A stretch of DNA of 64,000 bases, taken from contig CADBBH010000006.1 of assembly GCA_902792905.1 (NCBI GenBank), positions 1 to 64,000 of the forward strand, written 5' to 3'. The notes beneath the pieces are model-generated. The model saw only the letters and a program-made list of their open reading frames with translations. It was not told the origin of the DNA and did not search any database. Shown in pieces: positions 32,891 through 40,752 of this stretch (its first letter is position 1; each line of letters starts with the position of its first letter). Source of the stretch: Oscillospiraceae bacterium (GTDB taxonomy: Bacteria > Bacillota > Clostridia > Oscillospirales > Acutalibacteraceae). The position numbers and the translations under genes were made by a program.

Positions 32891-34504
32891 ATGAAAAAAT
32901 TGATTTCTGTTCTGCTGATACCGGTTTTGCTTTTCTCTGTTGCCGCGACGGGTATCAGCGCGGGCGCGCTCGATTATGAGCTGCCGCTGATTTATATTGC
33001 GGGTTACGGATGCCCTATTTATCTCAGAGGCACGGATCCCGATAATCATGACAACTGGATTTATCCCGTTGTCAAGGATTCGGATATGATTCTCAATTAT
33101 GTCACCGAGAATAAGGATATTCTCATAAACGCCGTTCTGACTCAGAACTGGTCCGATTTCGACGATAAGCTTTATGAGATAATCTGTGATCTTTTCAAAG
33201 ACCTGAAGCTCGGTCCTGACGGAATGCCGATAAACGATACCCTCGCCGATTACGAAGCGGACTACAATTCGGCATACAGAAGATATATTATGAGCGGCTC
33301 TTATGATCCGAATCAATGGGAATATCATTATGACTGGCGTCTTGATCCGTTTGACAATATGGAGCTTCTGCGTGAGTATATCGGATATGTTCAGCAGGTT
33401 ACGGGCCACACCGAGTATGCGATTGCCGGCAGATGCCACGGGGCCAATCTTGCTCTCGCCTATATGGAAAAGTATAAGGATCCCAATCTCAAGAGAGTTA
33501 TATTCTATGCGTCGGCCGCGAGAGGAATTGACCCGATAGGCGAAGTTTTTTCAGGCAAAATCAAACTCGATGCCGACAGCGTTGAACTTTTCCTTTATAA
33601 CACCGAATTCGGTCTGAATTACGATATCGGCGGCTTTTTCACCCTTACCGATGCGGTTCTCAGGGAAATAATCACCGATTTAAGCAATCTCTACGGGCTT
33701 GATGTCGCGCTGTTTGCCGTCAACAATGCATACGGCAAGATTTACGAGGATATTATTCCGAGAACAATGCGCGAAACGCTGGCCACCTTCCCGGGCTTCT
33801 GGGCAATGGTCGGCAACGAATATTATGATGATGCCATGAAACTTATCTTCGGCGGATATGAAGAGGAATACGCCGGGCTCATTGAGAAAATTGAGCATTT
33901 TCATAATACCGTAGGTGTCCGCAACATTGCGATAATCAAAGAAGCCCAGCAGCGCGGAACGAAGGTCTATAATATCGTTAAATACGGTATGCCGATGTGG
34001 CCTGTTTCCGAGCGCGGCAAAGATCTCGGCGACGGCTTCTGCACCGTCAGAGACGCCTCCTTCGGTGCCACCGCCTGCAAGATTGACGAAACTTTCAATG
34101 AGAAATATATCAAGGCGAGAGAAGAGCAAGGTAATGGAAAATATATCTCTCCCGATAAGAGAATAGACGCCTCAACCTCAATCCTACGCGACACAACCTG
34201 GTTCGTCAGCAATATAATTCATGATGAATTTTATATTGAAGGTGATGAAGAGATTCTTCACAGCATTCTCACCAGAGACGATTTCGATATCTATTCGGAT
34301 GAGAAATATCCGCAGTATCTGACCTATGATAAAGAAAACGATAAGTTCGTTCCGGCCGACAATACCACCACAACCGTTGTCGATACATGGAATGAAGCTA
34401 CCGATACGGCGGGCCGGAAAATGAAGCCGTTTTTGAAATTTTTCTATTATATAGCCGCTGCGTTTATCGCGCTCATTTCATTCAGATTCAGATACTATGA
34501 TTGA
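32891..34504 (+). CDS. Exported LCAT-like alpha/beta hydrolase, Cys in nucleophile position
   Basis: A 537-residue protein with signal peptide (1-27) and one C-terminal membrane helix (about 515-533), so anchored outside the membrane. PLIYIAGYG near 32 is the oxyanion strand; YDWRLDPFDNMELLREYI near 147 resembles LCAT/phospholipid acyltransferases. The elbow is AIAGRCHGANLALAY, with Cys182 (codon TGC at 33434) instead of serine. DLGDGFCTVRDASFG near 377 and the HDEF histidine near 445 are acid and base candidates. GGAG precedes the ATG. The paralogue at 43856 shares the ISPxxxxDxST block and has serine. Confidence 0.82.
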   Translation: MKKLISVLLIPVLLFSVAATGISAGALDYELPLIYIAGYGCPIYLRGTDPDNHDNWIYPVVKDSDMILNYVTENKDILINAVLTQNWSDFDDKLYEIICDLFKDLKLGPDGMPINDTLADYEADYNSAYRRYIMSGSYDPNQWEYHYDWRLDPFDNMELLREYIGYVQQVTGHTEYAIAGRCHGANLALAYMEKYKDPNLKRVIFYASAARGIDPIGEVFSGKIKLDADSVELFLYNTEFGLNYDIGGFFTLTDAVLREIITDLSNLYGLDVALFAVNNAYGKIYEDIIPRTMRETLATFPGFWAMVGNEYYDDAMKLIFGGYEEEYAGLIEKIEHFHNTVGVRNIAIIKEAQQRGTKVYNIVKYGMPMWPVSERGKDLGDGFCTVRDASFGATACKIDETFNEKYIKAREEQGNGKYISPDKRIDASTSILRDTTWFVSNIIHDEFYIEGDEEILHSILTRDDFDIYSDEKYPQYLTYDKENDKFVPADNTTTTVVDTWNEATDTAGRKMKPFLKFFYYIAAAFIALISFRFRYYD

Positions 34505-34521
34505 TAATACGGAGATTTGAG

Positions 34522-35076
34522 ATGAAACCTGTTTCCGAATTTTCAAAACTTGATAAAGCGTTTGACTTTGCAAAATTCTCTTCGAAGCTCTCAAATATCT
34601 ACCGCCGCCTCAAAACAACTTCGAGCGACGGGAAGCTCGAGGAGATGGAACCGTATCTTACGCAAGCTTTCTATAATTCGCTCAGCGAAGAATCCGCAGC
34701 ACTCGCCAAAAAGGGCAGGGTGCTCTATACGGAGCGCATCACCGTACTCGGCGTTGAACTGAAAGGCTTTGAACAGGCCAATGGTTTTGATTATATGTAT
34801 GCCGATGTCAGGGTCAGAGCTGTTGAGTACATTGCCGATATCAAGACTCATCAGCGTATAAAAGGCGATGCCGACGAGCAGTTTTCAACTGTTCAGGTGA
34901 AGCTTATGAGAGAATCCGGCAGGATTTCTCCCCAGCTGAGTGGTATTTCCGCGCAGAACTGCCCCTATTGCGGTGCTCCTGTCAATATCAATAAGAGCAC
35001 CAAGTGTGATTACTGCGGCAGGATTCTAAATACAGATTCTTTTGACTGGCTGATTGATTCGGCCAAAGTTCAATAA
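34522..35076 (+). CDS. Tim44-like domain protein with C-terminal zinc ribbon
   Basis: A 184-residue soluble protein. Residues 10-140 resemble the Tim44-like domain (FDFAKFSSKLSNIYRRLKT, MEPYLTQAFYNSLSEES). The C-terminus is a zinc ribbon, CPYCGAPVNIN then CDYCGRIL, followed by SFDWLIDSAK. The same order and near-identical spacing occur at the end of the 636-residue membrane protein encoded at 29071, so the two are probably derived from a duplication. ATG at 34522 follows GGAG; a longer TTG frame from 34501 overlaps the previous gene. It is the third gene of the GH3 operon, perhaps an adaptor or substrate-binding subunit (inference). Confidence 0.78.
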   Translation: MKPVSEFSKLDKAFDFAKFSSKLSNIYRRLKTTSSDGKLEEMEPYLTQAFYNSLSEESAALAKKGRVLYTERITVLGVELKGFEQANGFDYMYADVRVRAVEYIADIKTHQRIKGDADEQFSTVQVKLMRESGRISPQLSGISAQNCPYCGAPVNINKSTKCDYCGRILNTDSFDWLIDSAKVQ

Positions 35077-35104
35077 TTGTTAAAAAACAGTTTATTAATA
35101 CTGT

Positions 35105-35133
35105 TTGAAATATTTTTATATCTGTGATACAAT
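35105..35133 (+). promoter_or_regulatory. Promoter of the PPC-domain gene
   Basis: TTGAAA (35105-35110), 17 bases, TACAAT (35128-35133). A weak hairpin AAACAGT/ACTGTTT (35085-35106) overlaps the -35 box and may terminate the GH3 operon. Confidence 0.7.
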
Positions 35134-35169
35134 TAAAAAGTAAATTCATTTTACGGGAGGACAAAACTT

Positions 35170-36558
35170 ATGAAAAAAGCAAAAGCACTTTTGGCCGCGC
35201 TTCTTACGTGCATCCTTGTTTTCGGCATTGTAACAGTTTCTTTTGCCGCTGATAAGTCCACTGCGGAAGTTGAGCCCAACAATGATAGGGACACGGCTAC
35301 ATTCTTTGATATGGGTGATAATTCAAATGATACCTGTATCGCGACCGGCTCGATTTCCGATGTATCGGATGTCGATGTATTCAAGTTCAAGCCCACAAAG
35401 AACGGTATCGGAACCGTTGCCATCGGAGCAAAGGGCGGCGATGACTATGCAGTCAGCATAGCTGATTCAACCGGCAAAGAGTTGAAGTCATTCGTAGCTG
35501 CCGGCAGCGAAACCGTTTCCGGCGAGTTTGATCTTATTGCCAACGCCGATTATTACATCACCATCAAGGCTAACTCCATGGTTTCCGGTTCGGGCAGTTA
35601 CACAATCGAAGTTACTAACACAGTTTATCCGAACGCAGAGGTTGAGCCCAATGACACTCTCGCGAATGCAACCGCAATCACCCTTGACACAGCCGGCAAT
35701 TCAAAGGAATACTACGGCGCTGTTTCAGCGGGCGATGCTGATTATTATTCATTCCAGGCCAAGCAGGGCTTTGCTTTCATAGAACTCAAGAAAGTTGCGA
35801 AGACCTCGGGCACAATCAAGGCGGAGGTTGTTACTGTTCAGTCAACCGGCGGCGGCGAAAAGGTTATAGCCGAAGTCAGCAACAGCACGACCGATACCTA
35901 TGAAATGAGCGCAGATATCGGCACCAAGGCTTATACTTATTATATCAAAGTTACCGGTACCGGAGCTTATACCGTCAAGGCCCATGTCCGCGTTAATGCC
36001 GAAAACGAATACGAGCCCAATGATAATACTGTTTATGCAAACACATTTACCGCAGGCAAGAGAGTGTTCGGCAATCTTTCCTATGTCGGCGATATCGATA
36101 TGTTCAAAATTATAACCACTGAAACCGACAAAAATATTGCGCTTGTATTCTCTGCCGATACCAGCACGACTGATAAGAGAAACGATCCTGCAGGCGTATG
36201 GAATGTTGAAATTTTCAACAGCAAGAATGAATCAATCGGCAACGGTGTTGTGACTTTCGATAAGGCTTTTGAATTCAACCTTGCCGAGCAGGGCGAAGGT
36301 ACCTATTATATCAAGGTTACCGCATCCAACTACTCCAAGGGCGCTTATATCATCACTACCAAGCAGGTTGATGCTCCTCAGTCCGGAAGCCTTTGGGACA
36401 GAATCAAGGCACTTGACTGGGCGAAATTCTGGAATGACAACAGTTTCGGCGAGCTTATGAAGAATGTCGATCTCGGCAAAGTCCTCAAGACTGTATTCCA
36501 GCTCTCCTTCGGCACAATCTTCCAGTGGATTATGCAGCTCATCGCTTCCAGAGCGTAA
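35170..36558 (+). CDS. Secreted protein with three PPC-type domains and amphipathic C-terminal tail
   Basis: A 462-residue exported protein with a signal peptide (1-26, ending SFA). Three tandem beta-sandwich repeats each open with an E-x-E-P-N-D/N motif (EVEPNNDRDTA near 36, EVEPNDTLANA near 157, NEYEPNDNTVYA near 277) and contain the DxDxF/Y strand (DVDVFKF, DADYYSF, DIDMFKI), as in bacterial pre-peptidase C-terminal (PPC) domains. No protease domain is present. The last 56 residues form an aromatic amphipathic tail starting LWDRIKALDWAKFW, similar to the tails of the proteins at 4682 and 46161. GGGAGG precedes the ATG. Confidence 0.85.
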   Translation: MKKAKALLAALLTCILVFGIVTVSFAADKSTAEVEPNNDRDTATFFDMGDNSNDTCIATGSISDVSDVDVFKFKPTKNGIGTVAIGAKGGDDYAVSIADSTGKELKSFVAAGSETVSGEFDLIANADYYITIKANSMVSGSGSYTIEVTNTVYPNAEVEPNDTLANATAITLDTAGNSKEYYGAVSAGDADYYSFQAKQGFAFIELKKVAKTSGTIKAEVVTVQSTGGGEKVIAEVSNSTTDTYEMSADIGTKAYTYYIKVTGTGAYTVKAHVRVNAENEYEPNDNTVYANTFTAGKRVFGNLSYVGDIDMFKIITTETDKNIALVFSADTSTTDKRNDPAGVWNVEIFNSKNESIGNGVVTFDKAFEFNLAEQGEGTYYIKVTASNYSKGAYIITTKQVDAPQSGSLWDRIKALDWAKFWNDNSFGELMKNVDLGKVLKTVFQLSFGTIFQWIMQLIASRA

Positions 36559-36577
36559 GATTTACTGAATAATAACA

Positions 36578-36606
36578 GCCCGCAGATTAATCTGCGGGCA
36601 TTTCTT
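36578..36606 (+). terminator. Terminator of the PPC-domain gene
   Basis: GCCCGCAGA-TTAA-TCTGCGGGC (36578-36599) is a perfect 9-pair stem followed by ATTTCTTAT. Confidence 0.85.
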
Positions 36607-36706
36607 ATATTCTATGTCTTTCCGTGTCAAAATAGTCAACGGTATTTACCGATTTTGATTATTTTAGGTCAATAATCCGAATTTAGTATATTTAAGGATA
36701 AAATAC

Positions 36707-36735
36707 TTGAAATAAATCTTTATATAGGTTAAAAT
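36707..36735 (+). promoter_or_regulatory. Promoter of pgi
   Basis: TTGAAA (36707-36712), 17 bases, TAAAAT (36730-36735). Confidence 0.7.
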
Positions 36736-36767
36736 AAAAATAACTATATAACCCGGAGATGGTAAAT

Positions 36768-38102
36768 ATGTCCCTTTCAGTCAATTTCAAATATTGCGGC
36801 GGTTTCGCCGATGATAATAAACTCGCTTCAATTCAGAGTGAAGTTAAAGCTGCAGATTCTGCCCTCAGAAACGGCACGGGCGCCGGCAGCGATTACCTCG
36901 GCTGGATTGATCTGCCCGTAAATTATGATAAAGATGAATTCGCGAGAATCAAGAAATGCGCCGAAAAAATCAAAAGTGATTCTCAGGTGCTTATCGTTCT
37001 CGGAATTGGCGGCTCATATCTCGGAGCCAGAGCGGCAATTGAGTTCATAAAATCATCGAATTATAATCTTACCTGCAAGGATACTCCGCAGATTTATTTC
37101 GGCGGCAACACTCTTTCATCCGCCGCTGTTGCCGAGCTTATTTCTCTTGTTGAAGGCAAAGACTTTTCAATAAATGTTATTTCCAAGTCGGGCACGACCA
37201 CAGAGACCGCCGTTGCTTTCCGCATTTTCAAGAAGCTTGCTGAGGATAAATACGGCAAAGAGGAAGCGGCAAAGAGGATTTATGTCACAACCGATAAGAA
37301 AAAGGGCGCTCTCAAGGCACTCGCTGATGCTGAAGGATATGAGGAATTCGTTGTTCCCGATGATGTCGGCGGCCGATATTCCGTGCTTACCGCTGTCGGT
37401 CTGCTTCCCATTGCAGCCGCAGGCATTGATATCGATGCTCTTATGAACGGTGCCGCAGCGGCGAGGGAGAAATATACAAATACCGATATTAACGCAAATG
37501 ACTGCTATAAATACGCCGCGATGAGAAATCTTCTCTACCGCGAGGGCAAAAAGATTGAGATTATGGTTTCCTATGAGCCGTATATGCTCATGTGGAACGA
37601 GTGGCTCAAACAGCTCTTCGGCGAGAGCGAGGGTAAGGACGGCAAGGGCATTTATCCCTCATCTGTCGTTTTCTCAACCGATCTTCATTCGATGGGTCAG
37701 TATATACAGCAGGGTGAGAGAGACCTGTTTGAAACCGTTCTCTGGGTAAAGAATCCCATCGCCGATATCGATATTCCTTTCGATGAGGCAAACGGCGACG
37801 GTCTCAATTTTCTCTATGGTAAGACAATGCACGAAATCAACAGAAACGCCCACGACGGCACGGTTCTTGCGCATACCGACGGCAGCGTTCCCAACATCCT
37901 TCTTACCATTGACAAACAAGATGAATTCAACCTCGGCGAGCTTATCTATTTCTTTGAGCTTGCCTGCGGTATCAGCGGCTATGTGCTCGGAGTGAATCCG
38001 TTTGACCAGCCCGGTGTTGAGAGCTACAAAAAGAATATGTTTGCTCTCCTCGGTAAGCCCGGCTATGAGGAACTCGCGAAAGAGCTTACAGAGAGATTAT
38101 AA
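36768..38102 (+). CDS. pgi: Glucose-6-phosphate isomerase
   Basis: A 444-residue enzyme of the short Gram-positive Pgi type, interconverting glucose-6-P and fructose-6-[16 protein letters not shown] near residue 75, [15 protein letters not shown] near 142 (the SIS phosphate loop), [19 protein letters not shown] near 205, [13 protein letters not shown] near 290 and [12 protein letters not shown] near 415 are diagnostic. The start at 36768 has GGAG 9 bases upstream; the in-frame ATG three codons earlier abuts that site. It is followed after 30 bases by a small P-loop protein. Confidence 0.97.
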   Translation: MSLSVNFKYCGGFADDNKLASIQSEVKAADSALRNGTGAGSDYLGWIDLPVNYDKDEFARIKKCAEKIKSDSQVLIVLGIGGSYLGARAAIEFIKSSNYNLTCKDTPQIYFGGNTLSSAAVAELISLVEGKDFSINVISKSGTTTETAVAFRIFKKLAEDKYGKEEAAKRIYVTTDKKKGALKALADAEGYEEFVVPDDVGGRYSVLTAVGLLPIAAAGIDIDALMNGAAAAREKYTNTDINANDCYKYAAMRNLLYREGKKIEIMVSYEPYMLMWNEWLKQLFGESEGKDGKGIYPSSVVFSTDLHSMGQYIQQGERDLFETVLWVKNPIADIDIPFDEANGDGLNFLYGKTMHEINRNAHDGTVLAHTDGSVPNILLTIDKQDEFNLGELIYFFELACGISGYVLGVNPFDQPGVESYKKNMFALLGKPGYEELAKELTERL

Positions 38103-38132
38103 GAAATTTTACATATATCGGAGGTAATAATT

Positions 38133-38549
38133 ATGGTTTCACTTATTATCGGCAACAAAGGTTCGGGAAAAACCAAGAGGCTCATCAGTCTCGTAAATGA
38201 GGCGATAGAACGCTCCAACGGCAATGTTGTCTGCGTTGAAAAAGAGCGCCTTTTGATTTACGATATCAATTACCGCGCAAGACTTGTGGAGACCGATCAT
38301 TATAAAGTCAGCGGTTACGATGCTTTTTACGGTTTTCTTAGCGGTATTGTAGCGGGCGACCACGATATCACCGATGTTCTTGTTGATGCCACTCTCAAAA
38401 TCGGCGGCAGGGATTATCAGCAGCTTGCGGCCTTCCTTAAGAAGGTTTCCGAGCTCAGCAAGATTTCCGATCAGGATTTCACATTTACCATTTCAGCTGA
38501 TGAATCTGAATTACCCAAGGAAATCTTTGAATATTGCGAAAAAATCTGA
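38133..38549 (+). CDS. Small P-loop ATP-binding protein (138 aa)
   Basis: A 138-residue protein with a clear Walker A, IGNKGSGKTKR, at residues 6-16, and a possible Walker B DVLVDATLKIGG near 80. It lacks further AAA+ or kinase motifs, so it is a minimal nucleotide-binding protein. GGAGG precedes the ATG. I have the impression that such proteins are common in Clostridia, but I cannot name the family or function. It follows pgi with no terminator and is probably co-transcribed. Confidence 0.75.
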   Translation: MVSLIIGNKGSGKTKRLISLVNEAIERSNGNVVCVEKERLLIYDINYRARLVETDHYKVSGYDAFYGFLSGIVAGDHDITDVLVDATLKIGGRDYQQLAAFLKKVSELSKISDQDFTFTISADESELPKEIFEYCEKI

Positions 38550-38557
38550 AATTTTTA

Positions 38558-38586
38558 TTGACAAAATCAGCGATTGACTATATAAT
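38558..38586 (+). promoter_or_regulatory. Promoter of the yceD-rpmF operon
   Basis: TTGACA (38558-38563), 17-base spacer, TATAAT (38581-38586), both hexamers at consensus; it starts a few bases after the P-loop gene stop. Confidence 0.88.
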
Positions 38587-38614
38587 ATCTTTTGCGTGAT
38601 TTACGGAAAATATT

Positions 38615-39112
38615 ATGATTATTGATCTTGAACCTTTTTTGAATGTCGAAGGACTGGTTAAGGAGCTTGATTATACCGTTGATCTGTCAGGCGAAGAGTT
38701 TCTCGGCGGCAAGCCGTTTAACGCTCCTGTTTCGGTCAAGGGAATTCTCTCTAATCATTCAGGTATAGTCACTGTTGACGCGGACGCGGATTTCACTATG
38801 TCAGTCTGCTGTGACAGATGCGCAAAGCCTATTGATTTTCCTTATGACATTGCAATAAATCACACTCTCGTGGCTTCTCTCAATGATGAAGAGAATGACG
38901 ATCTCCTTCTCGTGGAGGATATCAAAAATTTCAATCTTGACGAGTTGGTCACCGACGATATTTTTCTCAATCTTCCTTCAAAGTTTCTTTGCAGCGAAGA
39001 TTGCAAAGGTCTCTGCCCGAAGTGCGGCAAAGATCTGAATGACGGTCCATGCAGCTGCCGAAAAGAGATAGATCCGCGATTAGCGGCTTTGACGCAGCTT
39101 CTTGATAATTGA
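38615..39112 (+). CDS. yceD: YceD family (DUF177) protein, 23S rRNA accumulation
   Basis: A 165-residue DUF177 protein. CCDRCAKPIDFPYDIAIN near residue 68 is the first Cys pair region; LNLPSKFLCSEDCKGLCPKCG near 118 with GPCSC near 146 and the DPRLAALTQLLD ending are the family signature. YceD is nearly always beside rpmF, as here (40 bases), and is needed for 23S rRNA accumulation. The ribosome binding site (ACGGAAAA) is weak for this organism, but no alternative start is better. Confidence 0.92.
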   Translation: MIIDLEPFLNVEGLVKELDYTVDLSGEEFLGGKPFNAPVSVKGILSNHSGIVTVDADADFTMSVCCDRCAKPIDFPYDIAINHTLVASLNDEENDDLLLVEDIKNFNLDELVTDDIFLNLPSKFLCSEDCKGLCPKCGKDLNDGPCSCRKEIDPRLAALTQLLDN

Positions 39113-39152
39113 TATGTATGTATAATAAGCCCGATTAAGGAGGTGCTTTAGA

Positions 39153-39338
39153 ATGGCAGTACCTGCAAGAAGAGTTTCCAAGGCAAGAAGAGATAAGAGA
39201 CGCTCAAGCGTGTGGAAGATTGATGCTCCCGCACTGGTTAAATGCCCCAACTGCGGCGAATACAAGAGAGCGCACAGACTCTGCCCCGAGTGCGGTTATT
39301 ATAACGGCAGACAGGTAGTAGTCAAGGAAGCTGACTGA
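39153..39338 (+). CDS. rpmF: 50S ribosomal protein L32
   Basis: A 61-residue ribosomal protein: MAVPARRVSKARRDKRRSS start and a four-cysteine zinc site, CPNCGEYKRAHRLCPECG. AAGGAGGTG is a very strong ribosome binding site. It is the zinc-binding (C+) paralogue. It lies in the conserved yceD-rpmF pair and ends at a strong terminator. Confidence 0.97.
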   Translation: MAVPARRVSKARRDKRRSSVWKIDAPALVKCPNCGEYKRAHRLCPECGYYNGRQVVVKEAD

Positions 39339-39344
39339 TGTATG

Positions 39345-39367
39345 GGCAGGGTGCACCCTGCCTTTTT
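39345..39367 (+). terminator. Terminator of yceD-rpmF
   Basis: GGCAGGG-TGCA-CCCTGCC (39345-39362) followed by TTTTT. Confidence 0.9.
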
Positions 39368-39394
39368 ACTTGCAAATTTATTCTTTTCTATTTT

Positions 39395-39645
39395 TAACCG
39401 AAACGCTTTGACCGGGAAGAGTAGGGGCAGAGAAGGTTTCAGAGAGGTTCATGTTTGCTGCGATTGAGCCATCCGGACTGCTTTGAAGTTCGCCCGCGAG
39501 CGGCTGCAGGGAAAGGCTGTTTTGCCGATTAGTTGCAGACGGCGGTTCCGTTATAACCGCGAGAGCCCGTATTTTTACGGGAACGCAGGGTGGTACCGCG
39601 GATTAAATTCGTCCCTCATTGTCTTTTGACAGTGAGGGGTTTTAC
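39395..39645 (+). promoter_or_regulatory. T-box riboswitch controlling pheST
   Basis: The leader holds the AGTA motif of stem I (39420-39423), AGAGAG (39441-39446), the T-box AGGGTGGTACCGCG (39587-39600) whose bulge pairs with the tRNA acceptor end, and a terminator CCCTCATTGTC-TTTT-GACAGTGAGGG (39613-39638) with GTTTTAC after it. The most plausible specifier is TTC (Phe) at 39489-39491. Uncharged tRNA-Phe would stabilise the antiterminator and switch on pheST. It explains the 331-base gap before pheS. Confidence 0.93.
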
Positions 39646-39669
39646 TTTATCTGAAAGGATCTGATAACG

Positions 39670-40749
39670 ATGTTTGAAAAACCCGAAGAGCTGAAAAAAC
39701 TGTTTCAGGAGAAATCCTCGAAGGCGGCCGCTTCCGCCGATATCGAGCAGCTCAGAATTGAATTTCTCGGCAAGAAGGGCCTGATTGCTGCTCTTATGCA
39801 GGAACTCAGAAACGTACCCAATGAGAATAAAAAAGAGGCGGGTCAGAAAATCAACGAGGCGAAGCAGTTTATTGAAAATGCCATCGCGGCAAAGCTCGCC
39901 GAGATAAAAGAAAAAGAGATTGAACTGCTTATCAACGCTACTGAGAGCTATGATGAGACGATGCCCGTCAGCGTTGATTACGGCTCATATCATCCCATTA
40001 CGCTCGTTCAGCGTGAGGTTGAGAACATCTTCCTCTCAATGGGCTTCAACGTTGAGGATTACAGCGAAATCACTGATGACTACAACTGCTTTGAGGCGCT
40101 GAATATCCCGAAGCACCATCCCGCGAGAGATATGCAGGATACTTATTATCTCAGCTCCAATCAGCTTCTTAAAACTCATACCTCCGCCGCTCAGAATACG
40201 ATTCTCAGAAAATATAAGAGCAATCTCGAGTCCGGCAACCCCATCCGCGCCATCTTCCCGGGCAGATGCTTCAGAAATGAAAAAATCGACGCCTGCCATG
40301 AGAATACATTCTTCCAGATGGAAGGCATTATGGTGGATAAGGATATCTCAATTTCAAATCTTATTTACTTTATGAAAACTATGCTCTCCGAAGTTTTCCA
40401 GAGAGATATTACCGTGCGTCTTCGTCCTGGCTTTTTCCCGTTCGTTGAGCCCGGATTTGAGCTTGACATTCAGTGCTCAATCTGTGGCGGCAAGGGTTGT
40501 GCATCCTGCAAGGATTCCGGCTGGCTTGAGCTCTGTCCCTGCGGTATGATTCATCCCAATGTTCTCACTGCCGCGGGTATAGATCCTGAGGAATACACCG
40601 GCTTCGCGTTTGGTCTCGGCCTTACCAGACTCGCAATGATGAAATACGAAGTCAAGGATATCCGCCTTTTCAACAGCGGCAATCTCAAAGAGCTCTCGCA
40701 GTTCACCGATATTTCATTCACCCATCCCGCAGAGAGCAAGGAGGCGTAA
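39670..40749 (+). CDS. pheS: Phenylalanyl-tRNA synthetase alpha subunit
   Basis: A 359-residue class II synthetase subunit. The N-terminal coiled coil binds tRNA; motif 2 is IRAIFPGRCFRNEKIDACHE near 195 with FFQMEGIMVD, and motif 3 GFAFGLGLTRLAMMKYEVKDI near 318. The FPFVEPGFELDIQC segment and a four-cysteine knuckle (CSICGGKGCASCKDSG) are normal in Firmicutes PheS. AAAGGA precedes the ATG. It is controlled by the T-box upstream and followed 3 bases later by pheT. Confidence 0.97.
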   Translation: MFEKPEELKKLFQEKSSKAAASADIEQLRIEFLGKKGLIAALMQELRNVPNENKKEAGQKINEAKQFIENAIAAKLAEIKEKEIELLINATESYDETMPVSVDYGSYHPITLVQREVENIFLSMGFNVEDYSEITDDYNCFEALNIPKHHPARDMQDTYYLSSNQLLKTHTSAAQNTILRKYKSNLESGNPIRAIFPGRCFRNEKIDACHENTFFQMEGIMVDKDISISNLIYFMKTMLSEVFQRDITVRLRPGFFPFVEPGFELDIQCSICGGKGCASCKDSGWLELCPCGMIHPNVLTAAGIDPEEYTGFAFGLGLTRLAMMKYEVKDIRLFNSGNLKELSQFTDISFTHPAESKEA

Positions 40750-40752
40750 GAG

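Noticed and set aside
26100..36600. The GH3/lipase neighbourhood as an anti-phage defence island
   Set aside because: No nuclease, toxin, NTPase switch, reverse transcriptase or other recognised defence domain is present, and the genes are flanked by housekeeping genes.
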